A stretch of DNA of 64,000 bases from Gammaproteobacteria bacterium (GTDB lineage: Bacteria; Pseudomonadota; Gammaproteobacteria; Pseudomonadales; Pseudohongiellaceae), in contig PASF01000005.1 of assembly GCA_002711845.1 (NCBI GenBank), positions 62,001 through 126,000 of the forward strand, read 5' to 3'. The notes beneath the pieces are model-generated. The model saw nothing but the letters and a program-made list of their open reading frames with translations, did not search any database and had not been told where the DNA came from. How positions within the stretch are numbered: the first letter of the stretch is position 1; each line of letters starts with the position of its first letter. Of this stretch, positions 15,946-25,259 are shown piece by piece. A program made the position numbers and the translations under genes.

Positions 15946-18315
15946 TCACCGCACCGCGTCCGGGTTGCCGACGCCATGCAGGGCCTGCCATTGGGCAGTA
16001 TCCAGGCAGCGCGCCACGTCGATATCCAGTAGTTCCGCCGCGTGCAGAACGATGTGTGCCCAGGTCTGGCCATTGGCCAGTAACATACCGAACACATCCA
16101 GCGTACCGCCGCGATTACGGTAGCCAAGAAAGCGGCAGTTGCGCGGACCGGTGTCCAGGGGTCGCAACACACCGGTCATCACTTCTGCGTGGGTATGACA
16201 CACGAAAACGCGCTTGCTCACCGCTGGCAAAATGTCACGTATGGCTGCGGCTGACCAGGTGTAACGCGCCTCCATGGCATCACGCGGTTGCCGGAAACGA
16301 CCGGGCTCTGTGATCGCCACCACTGAACAGCGGATACCGCAGCTGCGCAACCGTCTGGCAGCACCTGTCACTTCCCGCAGCTGATAGGCGCCCACTGCCA
16401 GTAGCTGAATGTCGGCGCCGTCATCATGGCTGAGCACCAATGCGCCATCCCGGGCACACCGCTGAGCCTGCGGCAGACTGGTGACACTGGTTACCGGATT
16501 TTTCGGTGCCACCACGACGGCGACCCGTCCGCGTTGTCCGTACAGTGCAGCCATGGTTGTCACCAGGGTGTTGGCATCGCAGGGAAACAACACGGGCGCC
16601 ATATCGGACATTTCTCCCAGCCAGGCTTCACCCAGCGTGGGGTCCTGGTGGGAAATCTCGTTCTTGCCGTTCTCCCAGGTATGCGAACTGGCAATGACCG
16701 GGACGCTCAACCAGTTGACCTGACGCCCGGTCTCCAGCGCATGGCGCGCAAAGATCACCTCCTGGCGCATCGCGCCCAGCATCTTGACCGCAAACGCCTC
16801 ATAACTGACCGCGAGGTTGATGCCCTGTTTGTTGGCCAGCACGGCGGACACCACCGCCTCTTCATTGAGCGCGGTGATCACGGCGCCGTTCAGTGACTCG
16901 GCAACCCCCGGTTCCGGCGACGTCACCCGGTGCTGCAGCAGATCCAGGGTCTGGTTCATGCGATTGCTGCGAATCTCATCGGGATTGCCGACCCGTACCC
17001 GATGTCCTGGGTTAAGTGTCACCAGGTCACAGAACCAGCCATCAAAGTGCGCCATCGGCGAGACGTTTATGCCGGTCTCTGCAGCAACCACGTCCGGCAG
17101 GCAGAGCGCCGGTACATCCATGGCGCGCAGCCAGTGATCCTTCTCGGCAAGCCGCTGTTGCCGGGTGTGGTTGGTCAGGCTGGCGATAGCATCACGCAGT
17201 TCGGTTTCGGGCACGTACAGCCGCGCGCAACCCTCATTGAAGATAGCGCGCGTTTCGTCATCATGTGCCGGATTCCCGGGCAAGGGGAGATTGTGCGCGG
17301 CATTGGTGCCGGCGCCAGGGAAACCAAAACCCTTAACGGTTTCGGCGATGGCATAGGGCAATAACACCGGATACTGGCGCTCATTGATGGTCACCTGCCG
17401 ATGCTGTTCCTGCAACCGGTCGGCCATGGTGATGATGGCCCAGGCAAACGCCGCCGGATCCCGGCCGTCTATATCGATGGGTTCAAAACCGTTCAGCGCC
17501 AGATGCTGACGGAACCAGTCCACACCCCCCGCCTGCGCCATGGTGGTACGCTGGTCGATGCGCCGACCGTTGGCGATCATCACCGGCATCACCAGACCGC
17601 TGTCTTCCCCTCGCCACCAGCGTGGTGACCAGTCGCTGCCGCGCTGCTCTTCAAACGCGCCGTCGCTCAGAAAAGCCACCAGTTCCTGACCCGGCAAGGG
17701 CATGTGGACGTATTGCAGGCCGGCGAACCCCAGATAGCCACCTTCGCTGGCGCCGCCGGCTGTATGAACATTGACATGGCTGCCCAGCGGCGCGACGGTG
17801 CGGCCGTCCGCGCCGACCTCATAACTGTAAAAGTCCTGGCACAGACGGCTGAGACCGTCGTCACTGAACGGGTATCGCTGCGCCTGTTCTGCCTCGACGT
17901 TGCGGGTCAGTATGTTGAGTGAATCAATGGCAGCGACACAATGTCCCTGACCCATCAGCCAGGCGCGGGTCTTGCCGGTCAGGGCATTGGCCAGCAGATA
18001 GCCGACGTAGGCTGGCACCATATTCAGGGCGCCGCCGGTATGGCCTTCAGGTTTATCCTTGAAGTCCGCTGCCGCCATCGCCCGCCCGTCCAGGTAGACG
18101 CGTCGGGCATAGGTCATGTGCGCCGTCAGCCACAATCCCATATTGCCAAGCCGGTCGGCGGCAGCCAGCAATCCATACGCCTCGGCGGGGGCACACAGGC
18201 CACGCTCAGCCAGCGATGCCACCAGCGACTCGACACGCGCCTGGGTGAGCTGGCTGTGCTCGATGACGCCGCAACCACTGGACCATGTTTGTTGAGCCGT
18301 GTGATGACCGTTCAT
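15946..18315 (-). CDS. Divergent phosphoketolase-family, thiamine diphosphate-dependent enzyme
   Basis: A 789-residue protein with the architecture of xylulose-5-phosphate/fructose-6-phosphate phosphoketolase. Canonical Xfp features survive in altered form: GHTGG near residue 91 (for GHWGT), GQGHC near 122 (for GPGHG), SHVNVHTAGGASEGG near 179 (for SHVAPETPGSIHEGG), SDG near 217 (for the GDG of the ThDP motif), AHNLPL (for AHQVPL), SYEAF (for the catalytic-Glu CYEAF) and EISHQDP (for the ISHQDP histidine). Catalytic His and Glu are therefore kept while several loops differ. Classical members give acetyl phosphate plus an aldose phosphate. Some databases, as I recall, label related proteins 'xylulose 5-phosphate 3-epimerase'. 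It is first in the run with the phosphorylase and prs. Confidence 0.8.
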   Translation of the reverse strand: MNGHHTAQQTWSSGCGVIEHSQLTQARVESLVASLAERGLCAPAEAYGLLAAADRLGNMGLWLTAHMTYARRVYLDGRAMAAADFKDKPEGHTGGALNMVPAYVGYLLANALTGKTRAWLMGQGHCVAAIDSLNILTRNVEAEQAQRYPFSDDGLSRLCQDFYSYEVGADGRTVAPLGSHVNVHTAGGASEGGYLGFAGLQYVHMPLPGQELVAFLSDGAFEEQRGSDWSPRWWRGEDSGLVMPVMIANGRRIDQRTTMAQAGGVDWFRQHLALNGFEPIDIDGRDPAAFAWAIITMADRLQEQHRQVTINERQYPVLLPYAIAETVKGFGFPGAGTNAAHNLPLPGNPAHDDETRAIFNEGCARLYVPETELRDAIASLTNHTRQQRLAEKDHWLRAMDVPALCLPDVVAAETGINVSPMAHFDGWFCDLVTLNPGHRVRVGNPDEIRSNRMNQTLDLLQHRVTSPEPGVAESLNGAVITALNEEAVVSAVLANKQGINLAVSYEAFAVKMLGAMRQEVIFARHALETGRQVNWLSVPVIASSHTWENGKNEISHQDPTLGEAWLGEMSDMAPVLFPCDANTLVTTMAALYGQRGRVAVVVAPKNPVTSVTSLPQAQRCARDGALVLSHDDGADIQLLAVGAYQLREVTGAARRLRSCGIRCSVVAITEPGRFRQPRDAMEARYTWSAAAIRDILPAVSKRVFVCHTHAEVMTGVLRPLDTGPRNCRFLGYRNRGGTLDVFGMLLANGQTWAHIVLHAAELLDIDVARCLDTAQWQALHGVGNPDAVR

Positions 18316-18434
18316 ATGCCTGTCCTCGCGCCCGGATGCTGAAGCAGTTCATACTGCCTCAGCTGCTCATGCAATTCATTGACAGGTATCAAACAGATGG
18401 CTGTCGGGCTGCCGGCGCGTCCCGAACCCAGGTG

Positions 18435-18938
18435 TCAGTCGCCGATGCGGCGCCAGGTCAGGGTGCCGGTCGTGCGACCGTTGTCGTCGCGGATCGACAG
18501 TTTCAGCAAACCGTCGTCAGTGAATTCGTAATAGCGCACGTTGTCCTCACCAACCCAGCTGCCGCGCGTCGGCGAGCCTTCCACGTGGTGTGTCACCCGA
18601 TTGTTGGCGACATCCCAGGTGACCGGCCCCCAATAGGCAAAACCGCCACGCACCAGCTCGGTGGTCTGCGCCGCGCGCGCAGGCAGATCCCTGGGCATGC
18701 CCTGGGCCGACATGTGATCATGCTCGTCATACATGATGCGGCCAATGTAGTTGGCGTCCACTTCGCCGCCTTCGGCCGGATACTGGATAAAACTGACCAG
18801 TTCATAGTGTCCAACAAACTGTTGTTTGACGGCTTCCAGCGAAGGGGTGTCAGCGGCGGTTGCGGGCGTCATTTGCATCCAGGTCGTGGTCGCGGCGATC
18901 GCTACCAGGGCGGCAAGAGTCAGGGTTGGGTGTCGCAT
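18435..18938 (-). CDS. Secreted lipocalin-like domain protein
   Basis: A 167-residue exported protein. A signal peptide with a hydrophobic core (LTLAALVAIAATTTW) ends near ATAA|D around residue 29. The rest is a small beta-rich domain with the opening VGHYELVSFIQYPAEGG and the central GRIMYDEHDHMSAQ, which resembles the lipocalin-like PF13924 family (YxLVSxxxxxxxG and GxLxYxxxGxMSxQ). No enzyme motif is seen. It stands alone, between the phosphoketolase operon and divergent tesB. The substrate is unknown. Confidence 0.75.
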   Translation of the reverse strand: MRHPTLTLAALVAIAATTTWMQMTPATAADTPSLEAVKQQFVGHYELVSFIQYPAEGGEVDANYIGRIMYDEHDHMSAQGMPRDLPARAAQTTELVRGGFAYWGPVTWDVANNRVTHHVEGSPTRGSWVGEDNVRYYEFTDDGLLKLSIRDDNGRTTGTLTWRRIGD

Positions 18939-19111
18939 ATCGGTCTCCTGTGAGAGAACAGTTGTTGTTATTTTCCTGCGATCTGATCATACGCCCGGCA
19001 CCAGGAAGGGTAAAGTCATGGCGCCGATTGCCAGGATAGCTGTTAAACTGGCATGCTCGAACCCGTTATCCGTCTTATCGCCCCATTCGATTCAAAAAGG
19101 GAAGCAAGCAC

Positions 19112-19996
19112 ATGGCAGTCACCCCCGACGCACTGGAAAACCAGCAGCTGCAGCAACTGTTTAATCATCTGGAGCTGGAAAAGCTTGATGAGAATCTGTA
19201 CCGCAGCGCCCACAAGAACGAGGGCTGGTTCCGTGTGTATGGTGGCCAGGTTCTGGCCCAGTCGCTGCTGAGCGCCAGCCACACGGTGCCGGGCGATCGA
19301 CATGTGCATTCATTACACGCCTATTTTCTGCGGCCCGGCGACCTCGAGCAGCCGATCATCTTCCATGTCGATCGCATCCGTGATGGCAAGAGTTTTACCA
19401 CCCGGCGCGTGGTTGCCATGCAGCATGGCAAGGCCATCCTCAACATGGCCGCATCGTTTCAGATTCCCGAGGACGGGCTGTCGCACCAGGCACAGATGCC
19501 CGATGTGCCGCCGCCCGAAGACTGCGCCAATCGCAAGGAAATGGCCGAGCGTTTCCGTGGCAGGATCAGCGAAGACCTGCTGGAACGCTTTTCCCGGCAG
19601 TTCGCGGTTGACCTGCGTCATGTCGACATCAACAGCCTGTTCGACAATACCCCCAAAGAGCCGGTCACCAGTGTCTGGTTCCGGGTCAACACCGAGCTGC
19701 CGGCGGACTATGATCGCCACGCTCACCTGCTGGCCTATGCCTCGGACATGACCTTGCTGCAGACCAGCCTGCGGCCCCACGGACAAAGCCTGTTTGATCC
19801 CAAACTGCAGATTGCCAGCCTGGATCACGCCATGTGGTTCCATCGCCCGTTCCGCACCGATGACTGGCTGCTGTACGCGCAGGACAGCCCGTCATCCTCC
19901 CAGGCCCGTGGTTTCAACCGTGGCAACATCTTTACCCGCGACGGTGTGCTGGTGGCATCGGTGTGCCAGGAAGGTCTGATGCGGGTACGCGGCTGA
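19112..19996 (+). CDS. tesB: Acyl-CoA thioesterase II
   Basis: A 294-residue double-hotdog thioesterase that hydrolyses acyl-CoA to free acid and CoA in the cytosol. The N-terminal hotdog carries VYGGQVLAQSLLSA near residues 40-54 and HSLHAYFLRPGD near 65-77. The C-terminal hotdog has YASDMTLLQTSL near 207, containing the Asp and Thr of the TesB catalytic set, and SVCQEGLMR near the end with the Gln. Length equals the E. coli protein within a few residues. AAAGGGAAG just upstream of the ATG is a good ribosome site. It converges on dinB with an 11 nt gap. Confidence 0.95.
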   Translation: MAVTPDALENQQLQQLFNHLELEKLDENLYRSAHKNEGWFRVYGGQVLAQSLLSASHTVPGDRHVHSLHAYFLRPGDLEQPIIFHVDRIRDGKSFTTRRVVAMQHGKAILNMAASFQIPEDGLSHQAQMPDVPPPEDCANRKEMAERFRGRISEDLLERFSRQFAVDLRHVDINSLFDNTPKEPVTSVWFRVNTELPADYDRHAHLLAYASDMTLLQTSLRPHGQSLFDPKLQIASLDHAMWFHRPFRTDDWLLYAQDSPSSSQARGFNRGNIFTRDGVLVASVCQEGLMRVRG

Positions 19997-20007
19997 CAGC
20001 GACCGGG

Positions 20008-21102
20008 TTACAGTTCCAGCGGCAGTGCCAGCTGGTCAGCAGCCCGCTCATCGCGGGGCACCAGTCTGACCCCCACACCGATCAGACGCACTGGACGCTG
20101 GTGCCGGGCCCAGGCCTGCGCCATCAGTCCCGGAAACAGGTCCAGCGCACAGGAATCCGCACTCTGCTCGGCAGTGGTGGAAACAAAGTTGTCGAATTTC
20201 AGCTTCACAAACGTCCCACCCACCTGATAGCGCGCCTGCAGGGGCTGCCAGCGTTTCAGCATCTGCGCATGCAACTCGTGCAGACGCTCGATGCAAGCCG
20301 GCAGGTCCGCCAGATCCCGGGCAAAGGTGTTTTCCACACTCAGTGATTTGCGTTGCCGCTCAACCTTCACCTCGCGATCATCAATGCCACGGCACAGCTG
20401 AAACAGACGCGACCCAAAGCTGCCGAACTGCGCCAGCAGCGCTTCCTCACTGACATCACGCAGATCAGCGCAGGTCTGCACACCCAGGGCATGCAAACGC
20501 GCCGCGGTCACTTTGCCCACGCCAAACAGTTTTTTAACCGGCAGTTGCAGCACAAAGGCATCAATCTGGTCCGGGCGGATAACAAACTGGCCGTCAGGCT
20601 TTTCCCAGTCGCTGGCGATCTTGGCAAGAAACTTGTTTGGGGCGATGCCGGCGGATAGGGTGATACCCAGTGTGTCCCGGGCCCGGCTGCGGATATCCCG
20701 GGCGATCAGCGTGGCACTGCCCTGGAAGGCCCGGGCGTCGCTGACATCAAGATAGGCCTCGTCCAGAGACAGGGGTTCGATCAGGTCGGTATAGTCCGCA
20801 AAAATCTGCTGCACCTGCCGTGACACCCCCCGGTACACATCCATGCGCGGCGGCACCACAATCAGCCCCGGGCAACGGCGCAAGGCGGTCGCCGTGGGCA
20901 TCGCCGAGTGGATGCCGAAACGGCGTGCCTCATAGTTGCAGGTCGCCACCACCCCCCGGCGCTCGCTGGCACCTCCCACAGCCAGTGGTTTGCCACGTAA
21001 CGAGGGGTCATCACGCATTTCGATAGCCGCATAAAAGCAGTCGCAATCACAATGGATGATCTTGCGTTGACGCGGCGGAATCTGTGGGTTGTCGGACGTC
21101 AT
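20008..21102 (-). CDS. dinB: DNA polymerase IV
   Basis: A 364-residue Y-family translesion polymerase. The first metal-binding motif is HCDCDCFYAAIEMRDDP near residues 17-33, and the catalytic SLDEAYLDVS lies near 113-122. The helix-hairpin-helix GVGKVTAARL is near 195. The C-terminus ends in QLALPLEL, a beta-clamp binding motif. The 65 bp between this start and pepQ contain no clear LexA box (CTG-N10-CAG), so SOS control is not evident from sequence. Confidence 0.95.
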   Translation of the reverse strand: MTSDNPQIPPRQRKIIHCDCDCFYAAIEMRDDPSLRGKPLAVGGASERRGVVATCNYEARRFGIHSAMPTATALRRCPGLIVVPPRMDVYRGVSRQVQQIFADYTDLIEPLSLDEAYLDVSDARAFQGSATLIARDIRSRARDTLGITLSAGIAPNKFLAKIASDWEKPDGQFVIRPDQIDAFVLQLPVKKLFGVGKVTAARLHALGVQTCADLRDVSEEALLAQFGSFGSRLFQLCRGIDDREVKVERQRKSLSVENTFARDLADLPACIERLHELHAQMLKRWQPLQARYQVGGTFVKLKFDNFVSTTAEQSADSCALDLFPGLMAQAWARHQRPVRLIGVGVRLVPRDERAADQLALPLEL

Positions 21103-21167
21103 CGGGCGACAGGATTTCCTCAGCAGGGCGATGTGCCAGTCAGCATTTTCGCGTATTATCCCACAGC

Positions 21168-22499
21168 ATGGATACTCAAACGCTATTTCAGCAACATATC
21201 GCCACCGTGCAGGATGACTGGGCGCGCGCGCTGCAGCATACCCTGCCCGGCTGTGACGCTATTCTGGTCCACAGCGGTGGCAGTCACAACTATTTCGCCG
21301 ATGACCACGCGCCGCCGTTCAAGGCCTGGGGCCACTTTCTGCGCTGGGCGCCGCTGGACCGACCGGACCAGTTTGTGCTGTTTCGGCCGGGACAAAAACC
21401 GCAGCTGCTGGCGCTGGTACCGCGCGATTTCTGGCATGATCAGACGCTGGTCACCGAGAACTGGTGGGCCGACCGCCTGGATATCACCTGCCTGGAAAAT
21501 CTGTCGGAACTGGCAGCCCGGTTGCCGGCCGCTGCCACGCTGGCGTTTCTGGGTGAAAATCACGCGTTGGCCGCCGAACTGGGTATCCCGGCTTCACAGA
21601 TCAATCATCGGCAGCTGCTGAACTGGCTGGACTACGACCGAGCGGTGAAAACCCCGTACGAGATAAGCCGCCTGCGCCAGGCCAATGCCCATGCGCTGCA
21701 AGGCCATGCTGCGGCTGAACAGCGCTTCCGCGCCGGCGGTGACGAGTACGACATTCATCACGCCTACCTGGCCGCATGCCGGTTACTGGACCAGGAGCTG
21801 CCCTACTCCAATATCATCGCGCTGAACGAAAAAGCCGCCATCCTGCACTACCAGAACAAACGCCGTTATGCCGACCGCGCCAGCCAGCCGCCCAACCAGG
21901 TGCTGCTGATTGATGCCGGTTGCCGGGCCTACGGCTACTGTTCGGATATTACCCGCACCTGGGCCGCACCGGATACGCATCCGGTGTTCCACGCGCTGTT
22001 ACAGGGCATGCAGGCACTGCAGACATCGCTGGTGAACAGCGTCATGCCTGGCGTGTCCTTTGCCGACCTGCACCGACAGGCACATCTGGCTATCGGGCAA
22101 TTGCTGGTGGACTGTGACATTTGTCACGGTGACGCACAGACGCTGGTCGATAGTGGCACCAGTACCGTGTTTTTCCCCCACGGCCTTGGCCACCTGTTGG
22201 GTCTGCAGGTACACGATGTCGGCGGCCGACTTGCCAATCGCGACGGGGAGCTGGCACCACCTCCGCCTGCCTGGCCGGGCTTGCGCAATACCCGTACGCT
22301 GGATGCCGGCGCCGTGGTGACCATTGAGCCGGGGCTGTACTTTATACCGGCACTGCTGGAAACCGCTCGCAATGGGGCAATAGCCAGTCACATCAACTGG
22401 CCATTGACTGACGCATTGCGGCCATTAGGCGGGATACGGATCGAAGACAATGTGCTGGCCACCGCAGACGGCGCCGACAACCTGACCCGCAACGCCTGA
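21168..22499 (+). CDS. pepQ: Xaa-Pro dipeptidase
   Basis: A 443-residue M24B metallopeptidase that cleaves X-Pro dipeptides, the same length as E. coli PepQ. The pita-bread domain supplies the metal ligands: LLIDAGCRAYGYCSDITRTW near residues 246-265 (two Asp), HGLGHLLGLQVHDVGG near 337-352 (His), VVTIEPGLYF near 382-391 (Glu) and GGIRIEDNV near 422 (Glu). Start ATG 21168 (MDTQTLFQQH) is chosen because in-frame codons further upstream overlap the divergent dinB start region and encode no conserved sequence. Confidence 0.94.
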   Translation: MDTQTLFQQHIATVQDDWARALQHTLPGCDAILVHSGGSHNYFADDHAPPFKAWGHFLRWAPLDRPDQFVLFRPGQKPQLLALVPRDFWHDQTLVTENWWADRLDITCLENLSELAARLPAAATLAFLGENHALAAELGIPASQINHRQLLNWLDYDRAVKTPYEISRLRQANAHALQGHAAAEQRFRAGGDEYDIHHAYLAACRLLDQELPYSNIIALNEKAAILHYQNKRRYADRASQPPNQVLLIDAGCRAYGYCSDITRTWAAPDTHPVFHALLQGMQALQTSLVNSVMPGVSFADLHRQAHLAIGQLLVDCDICHGDAQTLVDSGTSTVFFPHGLGHLLGLQVHDVGGRLANRDGELAPPPPAWPGLRNTRTLDAGAVVTIEPGLYFIPALLETARNGAIASHINWPLTDALRPLGGIRIEDNVLATADGADNLTRNA

Positions 22500-22540
22500 C
22501 CCGACACACCGGAACGGGAAAGCGGCCAGGTGGGGCAACC

Positions 22541-23827
22541 CTAGGTACCCAGGTACTGTACCGTCAGGTCATATATCCGGTCCAGCGCGCCTTTATTGGC
22601 GCCCACGGCTACCCGGCCGTGCTCACCCATGGTGTGACGCGCGTCGTCATCCTGCAACAACCGTACTACGTCCGTCGCCAGGCCATTTTCGTCGGCCACG
22701 GTGCGCAGCGCGCCCACCTCTGCCAGTTGTTCACAGATCGTCTGGAAGTTGAATTGCGAGGGCCCGACCAGCACCGGCAAACCCAGCGCAGCCGGCTCCA
22801 ACACATTCTGGCAGCCGGTATTGACCAGACTGCCGCCGACAAAAGCCAGTTGCGCCAGACCGTAATACACCAGCATCTCGCCCATGCTATCGCCCAGCAA
22901 TATATCCGTGGCGGCATCAACCGGCACATCGCTGCTGCGCCTCACCACCTGCAGTGAGTGCTTGCGACACAGCCGCTCAACCGGCGCGAACCTTTCCGGG
23001 TGACGTGGCACCAGAATCAACAGAACATCGGGCACGTGCTGCTTAACCTGTGCAAATGCCGCCAGCACTTTTTCTTCCTCGCCATCGCGGGTACTGGCGG
23101 CAATCCAGGTTGGCCGGTTGCCCTCTATACGCTGCGCCATCGCTGCTGTCAGCGCCGCCAGATTATCCGGCAGGCTGACATCAAACTTCATGCTGCCGGT
23201 GACGTGCAGGGCCTGCTCAGCCACCCCCAGACGCCGGAAGCGTTCGGCGTCCCTGGGCGCCTGGGCGGCGATGCAGTCTATTTGCTGCAGCATGGGCCGC
23301 CCCAGTGCCGAAAACTTCTGGTAACCGCGATAGGATTTTTCTGACAGTCGCGCGTTGGCCACCATGATGCGGGCGCCGCTTTTTTTGCTGTAATGCACCA
23401 GATTGGGCCACAGCTCGGTCTCCACCAGGACCACCAGCGCCGGTTTGAAGGTGGCAAGAAAACGCTTTACCGCCCCGGCGTAATCATAAGGCGCATAGAC
23501 ATGACAGACATCGCTGCCGAACAGCTCCTCGATACGTTCGGAGCCGGTGGGGGTCATGGTGGTGACCACGATGCCCCAATCCGGTTTTTGCGCGCGTAGC
23601 CGGGTAATCAGTGGCGAGATGGCCACCGACTCACCCACCGACGCCGCATGTACCCAGATCCAGCGCTGTTCGTCGCGATGGGCATGAGCCAGGTCAACAA
23701 AGCCCAGCCGTTCACCCCAGCGTTTGGCATAGGCCGGTGCCGGCAGCACCAGGGCACGCCAAAGCAGCCGCAGCACAATGAAGGGCAGCAGCAGATAGAA
23801 AGCAAAGTTGTAGATGGCTCTGTTCAA
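22541..23827 (-). CDS. waaA: 3-deoxy-D-manno-octulosonic acid transferase
   Basis: A 428-residue GT30 Kdo transferase that adds Kdo from CMP-Kdo to lipid IVA on the inner face of the cytoplasmic membrane. An N-terminal membrane anchor (residues 5-25) is followed by WIWVHAASVGE near residues 57-67, VTTMTPTGSERI near 88 and ETELWPN near 136. The C-terminal Rossmann domain contains GDSMGEMLVYYGLAQLAFVGGS and QNVLEPAALGLPVLVGP. Since kdkA is also in the window, this enzyme may add a single Kdo, as in other kdkA-bearing bacteria (inference). Confidence 0.94.
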   Translation of the reverse strand: MNRAIYNFAFYLLLPFIVLRLLWRALVLPAPAYAKRWGERLGFVDLAHAHRDEQRWIWVHAASVGESVAISPLITRLRAQKPDWGIVVTTMTPTGSERIEELFGSDVCHVYAPYDYAGAVKRFLATFKPALVVLVETELWPNLVHYSKKSGARIMVANARLSEKSYRGYQKFSALGRPMLQQIDCIAAQAPRDAERFRRLGVAEQALHVTGSMKFDVSLPDNLAALTAAMAQRIEGNRPTWIAASTRDGEEEKVLAAFAQVKQHVPDVLLILVPRHPERFAPVERLCRKHSLQVVRRSSDVPVDAATDILLGDSMGEMLVYYGLAQLAFVGGSLVNTGCQNVLEPAALGLPVLVGPSQFNFQTICEQLAEVGALRTVADENGLATDVVRLLQDDDARHTMGEHGRVAVGANKGALDRIYDLTVQYLGT

Positions 23828-24017
23828 GCGAATTCCCTTCGAGTCAATGCGCGCGCATGCGCCAGCGTGCTACCATTGACGCTGTAAAAGCGAGGATGAT
23901 TGCAGGAAACGGCAGTCAGCGCAAATTCTGCCCACATCATAGACGCACTTGTTGTCACTTTGCTGCAGGTCGGCACACCGAGGCTGTTTTTATGGTTTGC
24001 AAATGGCGTAATTGCAT

Positions 24018-25259
24018 ATGAGCGCAGATCTGAAAGTACAGATTGCCATCGTCGGCGGCGGCATTGCCGGGTTGTGGCTGCTCAATCGCCTCAATCAGGC
24101 AGGATATGACAGCATTCTGATTGAGAAAAACGCGTTGGGTGGCGGCCAGACCCTGGCCTCCCAGGGCATCATTCACGGCGGCCTGAAGTATGCGCTGGAC
24201 GGCAACCTGAGCCCGGCCAGCAGCGCCATTGCCGACATGCCCGGGCGCTGGCGGGCCTGCCTGAAGGGCGACGGCGAACTCGACCTGCAGGGTTGCCAGG
24301 TGCTGTCATCACATTTTTACATGTGGTCCAGTGGCAGTTACCGGTCACGCCTGAAGGCTTTCCTCGGCAGCAAGGCATTGCGCGGACGTATTGACGCACT
24401 GCAGCCGGCGCAGTATCCGGCTTTTTTTCAGGATACCGGTGAGCACAAGGTCAAGGGCACTGTTTACCAGTTGACCGACTTTGTTGTGGATACCCCCTCG
24501 TTGCTGGCAACGCTGGCCGCGCCCTGGCGTGACCGACTGTTCCAGTGCCGTGATATTCAGCTGAGCGGCGGCGAAGGCAACAACAGTGGCGCGGAACTGA
24601 CACTCGACACCGGCGAGTCATCACTCACGTTGCGGGCCGCACGCGTCATCCTGTGTGCCGGCGAAGGCAACGAAGCACTGCTGGCAGACTGGCAGCATCC
24701 ATACACGCTGACACCGCCATCAATGCAGCGCCGCTCTCTGCACATGGTGACGGTCAAAGTCACCCACCCGGCACCACCCTATATGCACTGTATTGGTGAC
24801 AGTTTTGGCATGACACCGCGACTGACGGTCACCGCACACCCCTGCAAAGAGAGCAACGGCTCGCAGTGGGTCTGGTACCTGGGCGGTGAACTGGCAGAGT
24901 CGGGTGTACAGCGCAGCGAGCAGGATCAGCAGGCGTTCGCCCGGCAGGAACTGCAAAGCCTGTTCCCATGGATCGATTTCAGCCAGTCGGTCTGGAGCAG
25001 TTTTTTTGTCAACCGTGCCGAACCCCGTGTGACCGATCAGCAGCGTCCGGACAATGCCTATATCGAAGCCTGCGGTGATGTGCTGGTGTGCTGGCCCACC
25101 AAACTGACCCTGTGCCCCAATCTGGGTGACGCGGCGGTCGCCATGCTGGATGAACAGGGTCTGATTGGTGAAGACGATTCCCGGCGCACGCTGAAAACAC
25201 TCAACGAGTTACTGTCCACACCGGACGTGGCGATTTCCCCGTGGGAGACCCTGCGCTGA
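24018..25259 (+). CDS. FAD-dependent oxidoreductase (DAO fold)
   Basis: A 413-residue flavoprotein of the D-amino-acid oxidase / glycerol-3-phosphate dehydrogenase superfamily. The FAD-binding loop is IAIVGGGIAGLWLLNRL near residues 8-24, with LIEKNALGGGQTLASQG near 33-49. A second nucleotide-contact region is RVILCAGEGNEALL near 205. The substrate cannot be inferred. ATG 24018 is used rather than the TTG two codons upstream. The stop overlaps the start of an aldo/keto reductase gene (TGATG), so the two probably act together. Confidence 0.78.
   Translation: MSADLKVQIAIVGGGIAGLWLLNRLNQAGYDSILIEKNALGGGQTLASQGIIHGGLKYALDGNLSPASSAIADMPGRWRACLKGDGELDLQGCQVLSSHFYMWSSGSYRSRLKAFLGSKALRGRIDALQPAQYPAFFQDTGEHKVKGTVYQLTDFVVDTPSLLATLAAPWRDRLFQCRDIQLSGGEGNNSGAELTLDTGESSLTLRAARVILCAGEGNEALLADWQHPYTLTPPSMQRRSLHMVTVKVTHPAPPYMHCIGDSFGMTPRLTVTAHPCKESNGSQWVWYLGGELAESGVQRSEQDQQAFARQELQSLFPWIDFSQSVWSSFFVNRAEPRVTDQQRPDNAYIEACGDVLVCWPTKLTLCPNLGDAAVAMLDEQGLIGEDDSRRTLKTLNELLSTPDVAISPWETLR

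Noticed and set aside
21103-21167. LexA box upstream of dinB
   Set aside because: No CTG-N10-CAG palindrome of acceptable quality is present in the 65-bp intergenic region.
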